NCBI GenBank assembly: GCA_964435775.1
Contig: CAYTAP010000022.1
Span: forward strand, 1 to 38,270
DNA from: CAYTAP01 sp964435775
GTDB taxonomy: Bacteria > Planctomycetota > Phycisphaerae > Tepidisphaerales > Tepidisphaeraceae
Reading direction: 5' to 3'
Length of the DNA: 38,270 nt
Position numbers and translations under genes: made by a program
In this document: positions 8,890 to 17,310 of the stretch, one piece after another
Layout of the letters: each line of letters opens with the position of its first letter
How positions within the stretch are numbered: position 1 is the stretch's first letter
Notes under the pieces: model-generated
Databases searched by the model: none
What the model saw: only the letters and a program-made list of their open reading frames with translations
Told to the model about the DNA's origin: nothing

Positions 8890-8916
8890 GAGCCACTCGC
8901 CGTGGAAGGAAGTGCA

Positions 8917-11595
8917 ATGAAGAAACACACCGGGAAGAACAACCAGCGCAACCATAGCCATCAGTCCAAGTCCAGGAGGCACGACGCCCGAAAGCGCGCC
9001 AAGGGGCGCGGCCCGCTGTTTGAGGCATTGGAGAATCGGCAGATGCTGTCGGCTTCGATTCCGGGCGGCGGCGTGTTGATGGGGGGCTACAATGCCGCGA
9101 CGATGTGGCAAGTGGCCAGCCGCAACTCCGGCGGGTCGCAGTCGCAGAGCGCGCCCTCGGTGCGCGACCTTGAAATCACCCATGACGATCGACAGGTGAG
9201 CATCACAGCCCGCACGCAGGCGGGTGTGAGCTACCTCGTGCAGGTGCAGGGGAGTGAAACCGCGCCACGCGTTTTTGTGAACAATGGCGCACTGCCATTG
9301 ACTTTTACGCCGCCAATCGACGATCGAGTTTTTGGCGTCATTGTCACGCCGATCGCCAATGGAGTGACGGGCAGGGAAGTGTCGCGCGTGGTGGATGTGG
9401 GGCGCGTCGCCAGACCGGATGAAGCGCCTGGACAGGTGATTCCTTCGGTGCAAAACCTGATGGTCACCCAGCAGGATCGTCGGGTGACGCTGAAGGCCGA
9501 CGCGCAAGCGGGCGTGACTTATCTCGTTCAGGTGCAGGGGAGTAAAACCGCGCCGCGCGTTTTCGTGAGCAATGGCGCGCTGCCGCTGACCTTCACACCG
9601 CCCATTGATGACCGCGTGTTCGGGCTGATCATCACCCCGTACGCCAATGGTGTCGCGGGGAAGGAAGTGTCGCAGGTTCTGGATTTGGGGCGCGTGGCGT
9701 CGGCCGGGGAAACCCTGGCGGCCAGTGGCTCAACACAGGACGTTGTGGACACCGCACCTTCCGTAACACCGACGCCCACGCCAACGCCTACTCCTACTCC
9801 TACTCCTGCGCCTACGCCAACGCCTACTCCTACGCCGACTCCAGCGCCGCCGCCGGTGCAGGTGGTGACGCCTCCCCCTGCGCCCACGCCGCCGGTCGTC
9901 ACGCTGCCGGTTGGACAGGGCACGCACACCAACGCAAACCTGCAGGCGACGATCACCCTGGTGAACAGCAGCACCATCGCCGGCGGCGCCATTCATGCCG
10001 ATGCGCTGGCGTCGCGCCTGGGCGGAATCTCCGCTGAAGATATCCAATACGACTGGGACTTTGGCGATGTGAATGCCAACGGCAAGCCCGCAGCCTACAA
10101 CCACATGAGAGGTTTCAACGCGGCGCATGTCTACAGCAGTCCCGGCACATACACCGTGACGCTCACGCTCACCGATGCCAATGGGGGAACCGCGCGCACG
10201 CAAAGCACCGTCATCGTGCAGGCGGACAATCGCCGGACCCTCTACATCGCCAGCGAGGGGAACGACAACAACTCCGGTCTGTCGGCCGACAAGCCGATCA
10301 AGAGCATCGCCAAGGCTCAGCAGCTCATGAGCGACGACACGCGGCTGCTCTTCAAGAGCGGACAGAGCTTCACCATGTCGCAGACCTTCAGCCTGGGTTA
10401 TGACAACGTCCTCATCGGCGCCTATGGGCAGGGTTCCAAGCCGCGTATCAACTGGACCGGCGGCGGCGATACGATGTTCAGTACGGAAAAGCAGAGCAGC
10501 AACATCGTCATTCAGGGGCTGTCGTTTGACACGCCATCGGCAGCCGGTCGAACCAGCCAGGGGGCGCCGTTCGCGGTCAAGACCGGCGGCACGAACATCG
10601 TCGTGCTGGGCAATGAGTTCCTCAACGTCGGTTATGCCGTGAACGCCAATGAAGCGCCCACGGGTCTTTTGGTGCAGGACAACACCGCGCCCCTGGACAC
10701 CGGCATCAGCGGCTACTTTGCATGGGTTGAAGGCAAGGACGTCACGATCATCGGCAACAGCGTCGCCAACGTGACGCGCGAGCACGTCGTGCGATTGCGC
10801 TTTGACCCGACGGGTGTCAACGTGTCGTCCAACAACTTCACGAACCTCGACCGTCGCGCCCAGGGTGACCGCGAGGACTTCGCCAAGTATGACGTTTTCC
10901 TCGAAGAGGCGCACTACGCGTATGTGGGCTCCAACCAGTTCGGCGTCGGCGGGATCAATGTCGGCCCGCTTGGAGCACGGGATGCGGGCGTTCAAGGCGC
11001 GACGACTGATTATGTCATCGTCGAAGGAAACCAGTTTGACGGCAGCGGCATTGAGCTGGTGGCCGGGCTGCGTCATGCGACGATCAACGACAACGTCATT
11101 CGGCGGGACACCGTCAATCCCCGCGATGGTGTCAGCCCGCTCATCACCGTCAGCGGCTATGACACATACTTCAAACNNNNNNNNNNGGAGGATGTGGCCA
11201 TCATCGGCAACACCGGCATCACCAACACCTCGCAGGGCTTGTTCCTTCGGGTGACCGGAGCGGCCAGCAATCTCGTGCTCGACAGTAACCTCTATGTCGC
11301 GCCCAAGCTCATCACGGGCGCGTATGGCGCGGCCGTCCTGCACATCGATGGCGGCATGGACAGCTTCAGCGAGATTCGCAACAACATCTGGCCAAGCGCC
11401 CGCACCGACGGCTGGGCCAATGGCGGATTGTTCACCGTGTCTGGCAGCTCCGGCACCGGCAATGGGTTCCAGTCCCCCTCGCAGTGGGAGGCCAACGCCG
11501 ATGTTCAAAACGAGCAGTTCCTCAACGTCACGTTGAACAACGGCTACCAGATTTCGACGAACGGCGTCACCGCCGGCGCGAAACTGGCGGCCTGA
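8917..11595 (+). CDS. Giant secreted beta-helix protein with Thr-Pro linker and PKD domain (paralogue)
   Basis: 892 residues from the ATG at 8917, which has GGAAGGA six bases upstream. A strongly basic N-terminal tail (KKHTGKNNQRNHSHQSKSRR) precedes the planctomycete export motif FEALENRQMLSA (35-46). Then come two near-identical ~85-residue modules (about 80-165 and 177-261, each with 'YLVQVQGS.TAPRVFV.NGALPLTFTPPIDDRVFG'), a short Thr/Pro/Ala linker (about 284-325), a PKD domain ('YSSPGTYTVTLTLTDANGG') and a beta-helix region beginning 'RRTLYIASEGNDNNSGLSADKPIKSI'. The PKD and helix regions align throughout with the protein at 4478-7195. That paralogue has RTX-like repeats where this one has the tandem modules. 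The gap at 11177-11186 hides about four residues but keeps the frame. It is probably a cell-surface or matrix protein; lyase or epimerase activity is not shown. Confidence 0.85.
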   Translation: MKKHTGKNNQRNHSHQSKSRRHDARKRAKGRGPLFEALENRQMLSASIPGGGVLMGGYNAATMWQVASRNSGGSQSQSAPSVRDLEITHDDRQVSITARTQAGVSYLVQVQGSETAPRVFVNNGALPLTFTPPIDDRVFGVIVTPIANGVTGREVSRVVDVGRVARPDEAPGQVIPSVQNLMVTQQDRRVTLKADAQAGVTYLVQVQGSKTAPRVFVSNGALPLTFTPPIDDRVFGLIITPYANGVAGKEVSQVLDLGRVASAGETLAASGSTQDVVDTAPSVTPTPTPTPTPTPTPAPTPTPTPTPTPAPPPVQVVTPPPAPTPPVVTLPVGQGTHTNANLQATITLVNSSTIAGGAIHADALASRLGGISAEDIQYDWDFGDVNANGKPAAYNHMRGFNAAHVYSSPGTYTVTLTLTDANGGTARTQSTVIVQADNRRTLYIASEGNDNNSGLSADKPIKSIAKAQQLMSDDTRLLFKSGQSFTMSQTFSLGYDNVLIGAYGQGSKPRINWTGGGDTMFSTEKQSSNIVIQGLSFDTPSAAGRTSQGAPFAVKTGGTNIVVLGNEFLNVGYAVNANEAPTGLLVQDNTAPLDTGISGYFAWVEGKDVTIIGNSVANVTREHVVRLRFDPTGVNVSSNNFTNLDRRAQGDREDFAKYDVFLEEAHYAYVGSNQFGVGGINVGPLGARDAGVQGATTDYVIVEGNQFDGSGIELVAGLRHATINDNVIRRDTVNPRDGVSPLITVSGYDTYFKXXXXEDVAIIGNTGITNTSQGLFLRVTGAASNLVLDSNLYVAPKLITGAYGAAVLHIDGGMDSFSEIRNNIWPSARTDGWANGGLFTVSGSSGTGNGFQSPSQWEANADVQNEQFLNVTLNNGYQISTNGVTAGAKLAA
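9154..9411 (+). repeat. Intragenic tandem module, copy 1
   Basis: First of two ~85-residue modules in the second beta-helix protein. It shares long identical stretches with copy 2 at 9445-9699 at protein level, for example GALPLTFTPPIDDRVFG, and high DNA similarity. It is probably an immunoglobulin-like beta-sandwich that arose by internal duplication. Confidence 0.85.
9445..9699 (+). repeat. Intragenic tandem module, copy 2
   Basis: Second copy of the module at 9154-9411, directly before the Thr/Pro linker. The copies differ by scattered substitutions (for example GSETAPRVFVNN versus GSKTAPRVFVSN), so the duplication is neither brand new nor ancient. Confidence 0.85.
11177..11186. other. 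Assembly gap (10 N) inside a CDS
   Basis: Ten undetermined bases within the second beta-helix gene. The frame is kept across them, and the paralogue has GRGV at the corresponding place, so the gap size is close to true. Confidence 0.99.
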
Positions 11596-11617
11596 ACGAT
11601 ACACCTCGGCGGCGTCA

Positions 11618-11640
11618 GGGGCGGGAATGTTTCCCGCCCC
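11618..11640 (+). terminator. Strong GC hairpin after the second beta-helix gene
   Basis: GGGGCGGGAA (11618-11627) and TTCCCGCCCC (11631-11640) form a perfect 10-bp stem with a 3-base loop, 22 bases after the stop. The T tract is weak (GGGTTTATT about ten bases further on). It probably ends the secreted-protein transcript. Confidence 0.55.
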
Positions 11641-11774
11641 CCGCCGGGTTTATTCCGTATGAACCAGCCGGTACAACAGGTGGGCAGGCCAGACACGCCC
11701 GCGGATATCCCACACGCGGGTGTCGATCGCCGAAATGTAGCGGCGTCACGGACTGATTCACGATATTGACCGGT

Positions 11775-13334
11775 ATGACAGAATCCGCCGCCAACTCTGC
11801 GGGCGCTGCAGCGCCGATGGCATCTTCCCTGGAGGATGCCCCCGCAACCACGCCGCCGGTCGTTCCCGGTTCCTCTCTTCGCAGCCGGACGATCAGCAGC
11901 TCGATGTGGACCACCGGCGGCTACGTTGTCTCGAACCTCATTCGCCTCGCCACCAACCTGATCCTCACCCGTATTTTCCTTCCTGATGTCTTTGGACTGC
12001 TGAGCCTGGTCTATATTTTCATCCAGGGGCTTCAGATGTTCTCGGATGTCGGAATCGCGCCGTCGATCGTGCAGAATCGCCGTGGGGATGATCCTGATTT
12101 TTTAAACACCGCCTGGACGATTCAGGTTTTCCGCGGGATTGTTCTTTGGATTGGATCGTGCATCATCGCCTGGCCGGTGGCGCAATTGTATGGCGTTCCG
12201 GAATTGGCGCTTCTCATCCCGGCGGCCGGGCTTAATGCGCTGATCTCAGGCTTCAATGCGACGAGCCTCGCACAACTCGCCCGTCACCTTCAACTCGGGC
12301 GACTGACGATTCTGGAACTCGCCAGCCAGGTGCTCGGGTTCATCGCCATCGTCGCCTTCTGCCTGTACAGGCCGACCGTATGGGCTTTCATCTTCGGCGG
12401 TCTGATCAGCAACCTGCTTCACCTGGTTGTCAGCCACAAGTACCTGCCCGGCGTGAAAAATCGCTTCCGATGGGAGAAGGAATCGCGCGACGCCCTATTC
12501 AATTTCGGGCGATGGATCTTTCTGAGCACGCTCCTGACGTTTCTCGCCAGCCAGGCCGACCGGCTGGTGTTCGGCAAGATGATCCCGCTGGCGCTCCTGG
12601 GCGTGTACGGCATCGCGGTCATGCTCGCGACAATGCCGACGCAGGCGATCATCAAAATTGGCGGCTCGATCGCTTTCGCCGCCTACAGCCGGGTGCAGGA
12701 GGATACCGAGCGATTCCGCAACGTGTTCACCCGCATTCGCGTTCCACTGATTGTCACCGGCGGGCTGCTGACCACCGGCTTGATCGCCTGCGGACCAGCG
12801 CTCATTCGGCTGCTCTATCCACCGGCGTATTACGATGCGGGATGGATTCTGCAAATCCTGGCGATTGGGGCATGGTTTCAGATATTGGAATCGACCAATG
12901 GCTCGGCGCTGCTGGCGGCGGGAAAGGCCAATTGGGTGGCGATGGGAAATGTCGGCAAGTTGATCGGCATGGTCATCCTGCTGCCACTGGGATTCGTGAT
13001 TGATCGACACTACGGCGGCGACGGCTTCCGCGGCGCGGTGACAGGGGTGGCGATTTCGGAAGTTGCGCGATACCTGCCGCTCGCGTATGCCACCAGCCGG
13101 TTGAAGCTTAAGGCCTTTCGCCGCGACGTGGCGTTGACGGTGTTCATCACGATGGCGGCGGGATTGTGCCTCTACTGCGACCGATGGCTGATTCAACGCA
13201 GTGAGAGCAATATCGTCGCGATCGTTGGATCGGGGTTGGCCGCGTGCCTTTTATGGTCGCCGCTGCTGCTGGCGTCCTGGCGACATGCCCGGGGCGGCGT
13301 CCAATCCGCGCCAAGGGCGGCGATGACCGGCTAA
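11775..13334 (+). CDS. Wzx-type polysaccharide flippase (MOP superfamily)
   Basis: 519 residues with about 12-14 membrane segments after a soluble Ala/Pro-rich N-terminus of about 35 residues. Family-typical features are 'SSSMWTTGGYVVSNLIRLATNLILTRIFLPDVFGLLSLV' at the start of the membrane domain and 'GMFSDVG'-like 'QMFSDVGIAPSIVQ' after the second segment, as in Wzx/lipopolysaccharide-exporter PST proteins. These proteins flip undecaprenyl-pyrophosphate-linked oligosaccharides across the inner membrane. The ATG at 11775 is preferred over a TTG nine bases upstream; no strong ribosome site is visible for either. It is followed by two glycosyltransferase genes on the same strand, so it belongs to a surface-glycan locus. 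No polymerase (Wzy) or priming transferase lies in the window. Confidence 0.88.
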   Translation: MTESAANSAGAAAPMASSLEDAPATTPPVVPGSSLRSRTISSSMWTTGGYVVSNLIRLATNLILTRIFLPDVFGLLSLVYIFIQGLQMFSDVGIAPSIVQNRRGDDPDFLNTAWTIQVFRGIVLWIGSCIIAWPVAQLYGVPELALLIPAAGLNALISGFNATSLAQLARHLQLGRLTILELASQVLGFIAIVAFCLYRPTVWAFIFGGLISNLLHLVVSHKYLPGVKNRFRWEKESRDALFNFGRWIFLSTLLTFLASQADRLVFGKMIPLALLGVYGIAVMLATMPTQAIIKIGGSIAFAAYSRVQEDTERFRNVFTRIRVPLIVTGGLLTTGLIACGPALIRLLYPPAYYDAGWILQILAIGAWFQILESTNGSALLAAGKANWVAMGNVGKLIGMVILLPLGFVIDRHYGGDGFRGAVTGVAISEVARYLPLAYATSRLKLKAFRRDVALTVFITMAAGLCLYCDRWLIQRSESNIVAIVGSGLAACLLWSPLLLASWRHARGGVQSAPRAAMTG

Positions 13335-13428
13335 ACTCCCATCCCCGTGCTATCCGACATAAGCTAATGGGGCAATCCGCGCGCATCGAGAGCGCGACGC
13401 AATAAGACTCGATTGGAGTGACCGAACC

Positions 13429-14346
13429 ATGATGGATCTTCCCACGGCCCTTGATCAAGTGTCGCTGGTTGCCGCGAACTTCGGCAATGCGGCCGTTTTC
13501 CGCGACGTTCTGAATGATTGGTTCAAATTCCTCGGCGGTCGGCCGGGCGAAGTCTGCATCGTCGATGGCGGCAGTAACGAAACAACCCGTAAGATTTACT
13601 GGGATCTGTTCAATGAAGGACTGATCACCAAACTTCAGATCATCCGGCCGGAACATCGGGAAAACCACAAGGACTTGTGCTATTTCCAGGAGCACGCCGT
13701 CGGCGCCATCGCCGGGCGTCCCTATCTCCTCTGGTTCAAGAGCGATACCCTCCCCTTTCGCCAGGGGCATGACAATTGGCTGCCCGAAGCGCTCGAACAC
13801 CTTGACCGCGATGACACCTTCGCGGTCGGCGGATCGTTCAATACCGATTCGTTTCATCACGATGCGCCCTGGCCGGGATGGTATTTCAGCCACAAGTGCA
13901 GCGAAAACTTCAACATCATGAAACGAACGAGCTTCATGGCCGCGATGGAGGAGTTCGCCGGCAAATACATCGCCTCCAATTTCACGGGCATCTCCCCGGC
14001 CGCCGAAACGGGGCAGGAGCGGTTTCTCGTCGAGGTCGCCTTTGAGCGCTACATCGAGCGCCACCAGAAATACACGCTGGTCCGCCGCGAAGATCCGACG
14101 TGGACGATCTTTCACACCAATGTCCTCAATGAAAAACTCGTCAAGGTGCGCGAGGATTACCTGGCGAGGAAGGATGTGAACCGATACATGAACCACGGGC
14201 ATATTGATCCGCTCATTGGAGGGTGCTACTACGGATTGCCCCGTCGTCCGTGGCGTGAATTGCAGGTGGCTTTCGGCGCTTCGCGCTTCGGCCCGGCGTG
14301 GCGATCGTTGAAAAGCCTCTGGTCCGGCCGCGGCGCTGCGCTCTAA
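13429..14346 (+). CDS. GT-A-like glycosyltransferase (GT2-related)
   Basis: 305 residues, soluble. The N-terminus 'VSLVAANFGNAAVFRDVLNDWFKFL' followed by 'EVCIVDGGSNETT' resembles the nucleotide-binding half of GT2-like enzymes. 'LLWFKSDTLPF' replaces the expected DxD-type site with a single Asp (KSDT), which is unusual. The middle 'GWYFSHKCSENFNIMKRTSFM' and the C-terminal 'NRYMNHGHIDPLIGGCYYG' are not motifs that I can assign. The start is one of two adjacent ATGs (13429 or 13432) with GGAG about ten bases upstream. It lies between wzx and a GT4 gene and would act on the cytoplasmic side during assembly of a lipid-linked glycan. Donor and acceptor are unknown. Confidence 0.7.
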   Translation: MMDLPTALDQVSLVAANFGNAAVFRDVLNDWFKFLGGRPGEVCIVDGGSNETTRKIYWDLFNEGLITKLQIIRPEHRENHKDLCYFQEHAVGAIAGRPYLLWFKSDTLPFRQGHDNWLPEALEHLDRDDTFAVGGSFNTDSFHHDAPWPGWYFSHKCSENFNIMKRTSFMAAMEEFAGKYIASNFTGISPAAETGQERFLVEVAFERYIERHQKYTLVRREDPTWTIFHTNVLNEKLVKVREDYLARKDVNRYMNHGHIDPLIGGCYYGLPRRPWRELQVAFGASRFGPAWRSLKSLWSGRGAAL

Positions 14347-14373
14347 CCTCCACACTCATCCCACCATGAGCTC

Positions 14374-15468
14374 ATGAAGATCACCTTTGTCCTTCCATAC
14401 GCGGGGCTGGCCGGCGGTATTCGGGTCGCGGCCATTTACGCCGATCTTCTCCAGAAACGCGGTCATACGGTTTATGTGGTATCCCAGCCCTTGCCGCGCA
14501 TTTCCGTCCGCGCCCGCGCGCGCCATCTGCTCAAACATCGCAGTTGGCTGGCATCCCCATTTGCCGAGCAAGGCCACTTCGCTCATCTGGATGTGCCACA
14601 CAAGGTGCTCGAACGCACGCGGCCAGTTGTTGATTCGGATCTGCCTGATGCCGATGTGGTGATCGCCACATGGTGGGAGACGGCCGAATGGGTGGCCGCC
14701 CTGTCTCCATCCAAGGGCGCCAAAGCCTACCTTATCCAGCACCACGAGCTCATGTTTCCCGGGCAGGATGCCACCCGCGTGGCCGCAACGTGGCGACTGC
14801 CGATGCACAAGATCACCATCAGCCGCTGGCTGATCGACCTGGCGCGTGAAACATATGGCGACTCGGATGCATCCTTCGTCCCCAACAGCGTCGATCTGCG
14901 GCAGTTTCAAGCCCCTCGCCGAACGAGGCAGGCGACTCCCACGGTCGGCACACTCTACAGCACGGCCGACTTCAAAGGCTATGGTGATGCGCTGAAGGCG
15001 ATTCGGCTTGTGCAAGAGCAACACCCGGATTTGAAGACCATCGCGTTCGGCGCCGAAGAGCCCATCGCCACGCTTCCCTTGCCGGACAATGCTCAATTTA
15101 CGTTTCGTCCGGCACAGGATCGGATCAAAGACCTGTACGCCGCGTGCGATGTCTGGTTGTGCGGCAGCCGGGGCGAAGGCTTCCATTTACCGCCGCTCGA
15201 GGCGATGGCGTGCCGATGCCCGGTGGTTTCAACGCGGGTGGGAGGACCGCTCGACATCATCAAGGATGGAGTCAACGGCTACCTGGTTGACATTCAGGAT
15301 ACCGGGGCGCTGGCCGAGCGGCTGATGGAGATTTTCAGCTATTCCAGCGACCGCTGGCAGGCGATGAGCGACCAGGCCTTGGCAACCGCCGAAGCGTACA
15401 CGTGGAACGATGCGACAACCCTCTTCGAGCAAGCGCTCCAGCGCGCCATTGAGAAGGCCCAACGCTGA
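14374..15468 (+). CDS. GT4 family glycosyltransferase (GT-B fold)
   Basis: 364 residues. The N-terminal half begins 'MKITFVLPYAGLAGGIRVAAIYADLLQKRGH', the glycine-rich acceptor-side loop of GT-B enzymes. The C-terminal half has 'RIKDLYAACDVWLCGSRGEGFHLPPLEAMACRCPVVST', which contains the E-x7-E motif (EGFHLPPLE) that binds the nucleotide sugar in GT4 retaining transferases, followed by 'VGGPLDIIKDGVNGYLV'. It lies 27 bp after the previous glycosyltransferase gene, on the same strand, and is probably in one transcript with it and wzx. The role is cytoplasmic sugar transfer during surface-glycan assembly; the sugar cannot be deduced. Confidence 0.88.
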   Translation: MKITFVLPYAGLAGGIRVAAIYADLLQKRGHTVYVVSQPLPRISVRARARHLLKHRSWLASPFAEQGHFAHLDVPHKVLERTRPVVDSDLPDADVVIATWWETAEWVAALSPSKGAKAYLIQHHELMFPGQDATRVAATWRLPMHKITISRWLIDLARETYGDSDASFVPNSVDLRQFQAPRRTRQATPTVGTLYSTADFKGYGDALKAIRLVQEQHPDLKTIAFGAEEPIATLPLPDNAQFTFRPAQDRIKDLYAACDVWLCGSRGEGFHLPPLEAMACRCPVVSTRVGGPLDIIKDGVNGYLVDIQDTGALAERLMEIFSYSSDRWQAMSDQALATAEAYTWNDATTLFEQALQRAIEKAQR

Positions 15469-15488
15469 CGACCGACCACCCATCCGTT

Positions 15489-15520
15489 TTCATCCTTCAT
15501 CCTTCATCCTTCATCCTTCC
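15489..15520. repeat. Heptamer tandem repeat (TTCATCC)4
   Basis: Four perfect copies of TTCATCC (15489-15516) plus a partial unit, in the 63-bp gap between the GT4 gene and aroC. It is one of several 7-bp-period repeats in the window (see 17311, 19536 and 33124). Confidence 0.95.
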
Positions 15521-15531
15521 TCTGTTACGAT

Positions 15532-16719
15532 ATGGCCGTCATGCCCACACTCAACTATCGCACCGCCGGCGAATCACACGGGCCGGCGCTTATTTCCCTC
15601 GTCGAAGGCCTTCCCGCAGGGGTGCCGCTGGACAAGGAGTTCATCGACGCCGAGCTTCGTCGGCGGCAAGGGGGATACGGACGTGGTGGGCGTCAGAAAA
15701 TCGAAACCGATCACGTCCAGTTTCTGACCGGCGTTCGGATAGGCAAAACCATCGGTTCTCCGCTGACGATGCTCATTCCAAACAAGGACAATCGGTTGGA
15801 TGATCCGGCGGCCACACCGCCACTGACCCGCCCGCGCCCCGGACATGCCGATCTGGCCGGATCGATCAAGTACCTGACGACCGACTGCCGCGAGACGCTT
15901 GAGCGGGCCAGCGCCCGCGAGACAGCCGCGCGCGTGGCCGCCGGCGCCGTGGCGCGGTGCTTGCTCCGGGAGTTTGGGATCGAGGCGTTTGGCTTTGTGC
16001 GAAGCGTGGGGGATGCGACGGGCGATTTCGACGTCACACCCGACAACTGGAAAAACTTGCGAGAGAAGCGAAACACCTCCGAGGTCTATTGCCCGGATGC
16101 CCAGGCCGATGCGGCGATGCGCGGCTTCATCAACCAGCAGAAGATGGCCAAGGACACCGCAGGCGGAATCGTCGAAGTGCATGTGTTCAACTGCCCGGTT
16201 GGGTTGGGCTCGTTCATGACCTGGGATGGACGCCTTGATGGGCGCATCGCCGGCGCGGTCATGGGGATTCAAGCGTTCAAGGGTGTGGAGATCGGGCTTG
16301 GATTCGAGGCCGCCCGTCGCCCCGGATCGCGCGTGCATGATGAAATCGCATTCGATCCCGCGAAGCGAAATACGCCCGGCCTTGGCTTTACGCGCGCCAC
16401 CAACAACGCCGGCGGACTGGAAGGGGGCATGACCAACGGCCAGCCCGTCATCGTGCGCGGCGTGATGAAGCCGATCTCCACGCTGGGCAAGCCGCTTAAA
16501 AGCGTGGACCTCAACACGAAGCAGCCGAGCGAAGCGGGGTGGGAGCGCTCGGACATCAGCGCGATCAGCGCGGCGTCGGTGGTGCTGGAAAACGTGGTGG
16601 CGTTTGAAATCGCGCGGGCGTTTCTTGAAAAATTCGTGGGCGATTCGCTGCGGGAAACCCGCGCCAATTACGACGCCTATCTGGCGGCGGCGCGTCAGTT
16701 GCCAATGGGTGCGCAATGA
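15532..16719 (+). CDS. aroC: Chorismate synthase
   Basis: Catalyses the last step of the shikimate pathway, EPSP to chorismate, with reduced FMN, in the cytoplasm. 395 residues from the ATG at 15532, or 392 from the in-frame ATG at 15541; neither has a clear ribosome site, and family alignment favours a start just before 'LNYRTAGESHGPAL'. Family signatures are present: GESHGPAL at the N-terminus, 'ERASARETAARVAAGA' in the middle, and 'TRATNNAGGLEGGMTNG' near the C-terminus. Gly/Arg-rich FMN-site segments (RRRQGGYGRGGR) are intact and the length is normal. It stands alone, with no other aro genes nearby. A heptamer repeat lies just before it. Confidence 0.96.
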   Translation: MAVMPTLNYRTAGESHGPALISLVEGLPAGVPLDKEFIDAELRRRQGGYGRGGRQKIETDHVQFLTGVRIGKTIGSPLTMLIPNKDNRLDDPAATPPLTRPRPGHADLAGSIKYLTTDCRETLERASARETAARVAAGAVARCLLREFGIEAFGFVRSVGDATGDFDVTPDNWKNLREKRNTSEVYCPDAQADAAMRGFINQQKMAKDTAGGIVEVHVFNCPVGLGSFMTWDGRLDGRIAGAVMGIQAFKGVEIGLGFEAARRPGSRVHDEIAFDPAKRNTPGLGFTRATNNAGGLEGGMTNGQPVIVRGVMKPISTLGKPLKSVDLNTKQPSEAGWERSDISAISAASVVLENVVAFEIARAFLEKFVGDSLRETRANYDAYLAAARQLPMGAQ

Positions 16720-16734
16720 GCCTGGTCCGTCGCC

Positions 16735-16777
16735 GCCTTCGGCTCTGAGGCTCGACTCGACTGAGCTCGTCGAAGGC
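16735..16777. repeat. REP-like palindromic element
   Basis: GCCTTCG (16735-16741) pairs with CGAAGGC (16771-16777). Between them lies CTCGACTCGACTGAGCTCGT. Read on the minus strand it begins GCCTTCGACGAGCTCAGTCG, which resembles a short palindromic repeat type found dispersed between genes in several bacterial groups. Only one copy is in this window, so dispersal here is unproven. Confidence 0.5.
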
Positions 16778-16829
16778 AGGCTCGAAGAGACGCTTCCGGC
16801 GCGTATGGGATCAATCGAAGGACCACGCG

Positions 16830-17309
16830 ATGAACAAGCCCACGGACGAACATTGGATGACGGTGGCGATTGATGCGGCGCGCCGGGGGGTGGCGGCCGG
16901 TCAAACACCGTTTGGCGCCGCCATCGTGAGGGGTGACGAGTTGATCCTGTCGGCGCACAATGTTGTCTGGCACACGACCGACATCACCGCGCACGCCGAG
17001 ACACACGCGGTTCGACTGGCGTGCGCGAGGCTGGGGAGCATCGATTTGAGCGGCTGCCGCATCTATTCAACCTGCGAACCATGTCCCATGTGCTTCAGCG
17101 CCTGCCACTGGGCGAAGCTCGACCGAATCATCTATGGCGCGGACATCGCGGATGCTAGGTCGGCGGGGTTCAATGAATTGACGGTGTCCAACGATGTGCT
17201 CAAGCGGGAAGGCGGCAGTGCGGTGGAGATCACGCGGCATGTGTTGCGCGAGCAGTGTCGGCGGTTGTTCGTAGAGTGGATGGCATCACGCGAACACCAG
17301 ACGTATTAG
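16830..17309 (+). CDS. Nucleoside/guanine deaminase-like protein (CDA fold)
   Basis: 159 residues. Zinc-dependent deaminase of the cytidine-deaminase-like superfamily. The zinc site is complete: His55 and catalytic Glu57 in 'TAHAETHAV', and Cys85 and Cys88 in 'CEPCPMC'. The N-terminal 'TPFGAAIVRGDELILSAHN' and the pattern 'YGADIADARSAGFNE' are closest to bacterial guanine deaminase (GuaD) and related purine deaminases rather than TadA, whose 'ADPTAHAE' context differs. It would act in purine salvage in the cytoplasm. The exact base cannot be fixed from motifs. It begins 110 bp after aroC, past the REP-like palindrome, and ends at a long inverted repeat shared with folC. Confidence 0.82.
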   Translation: MNKPTDEHWMTVAIDAARRGVAAGQTPFGAAIVRGDELILSAHNVVWHTTDITAHAETHAVRLACARLGSIDLSGCRIYSTCEPCPMCFSACHWAKLDRIIYGADIADARSAGFNELTVSNDVLKREGGSAVEITRHVLREQCRRLFVEWMASREHQTY

Positions 17310-17310
17310 C

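Noticed and set aside
9730..11604. 624-codon open frame antisense to the second beta-helix gene
   Set aside because: High-GC shadow frame; the plus-strand protein is clearly conserved with its paralogue and has a signal motif.
15489..15520. CRISPR array
   Set aside because: The repeats are contiguous 7-base units with no spacers and no cas genes nearby.
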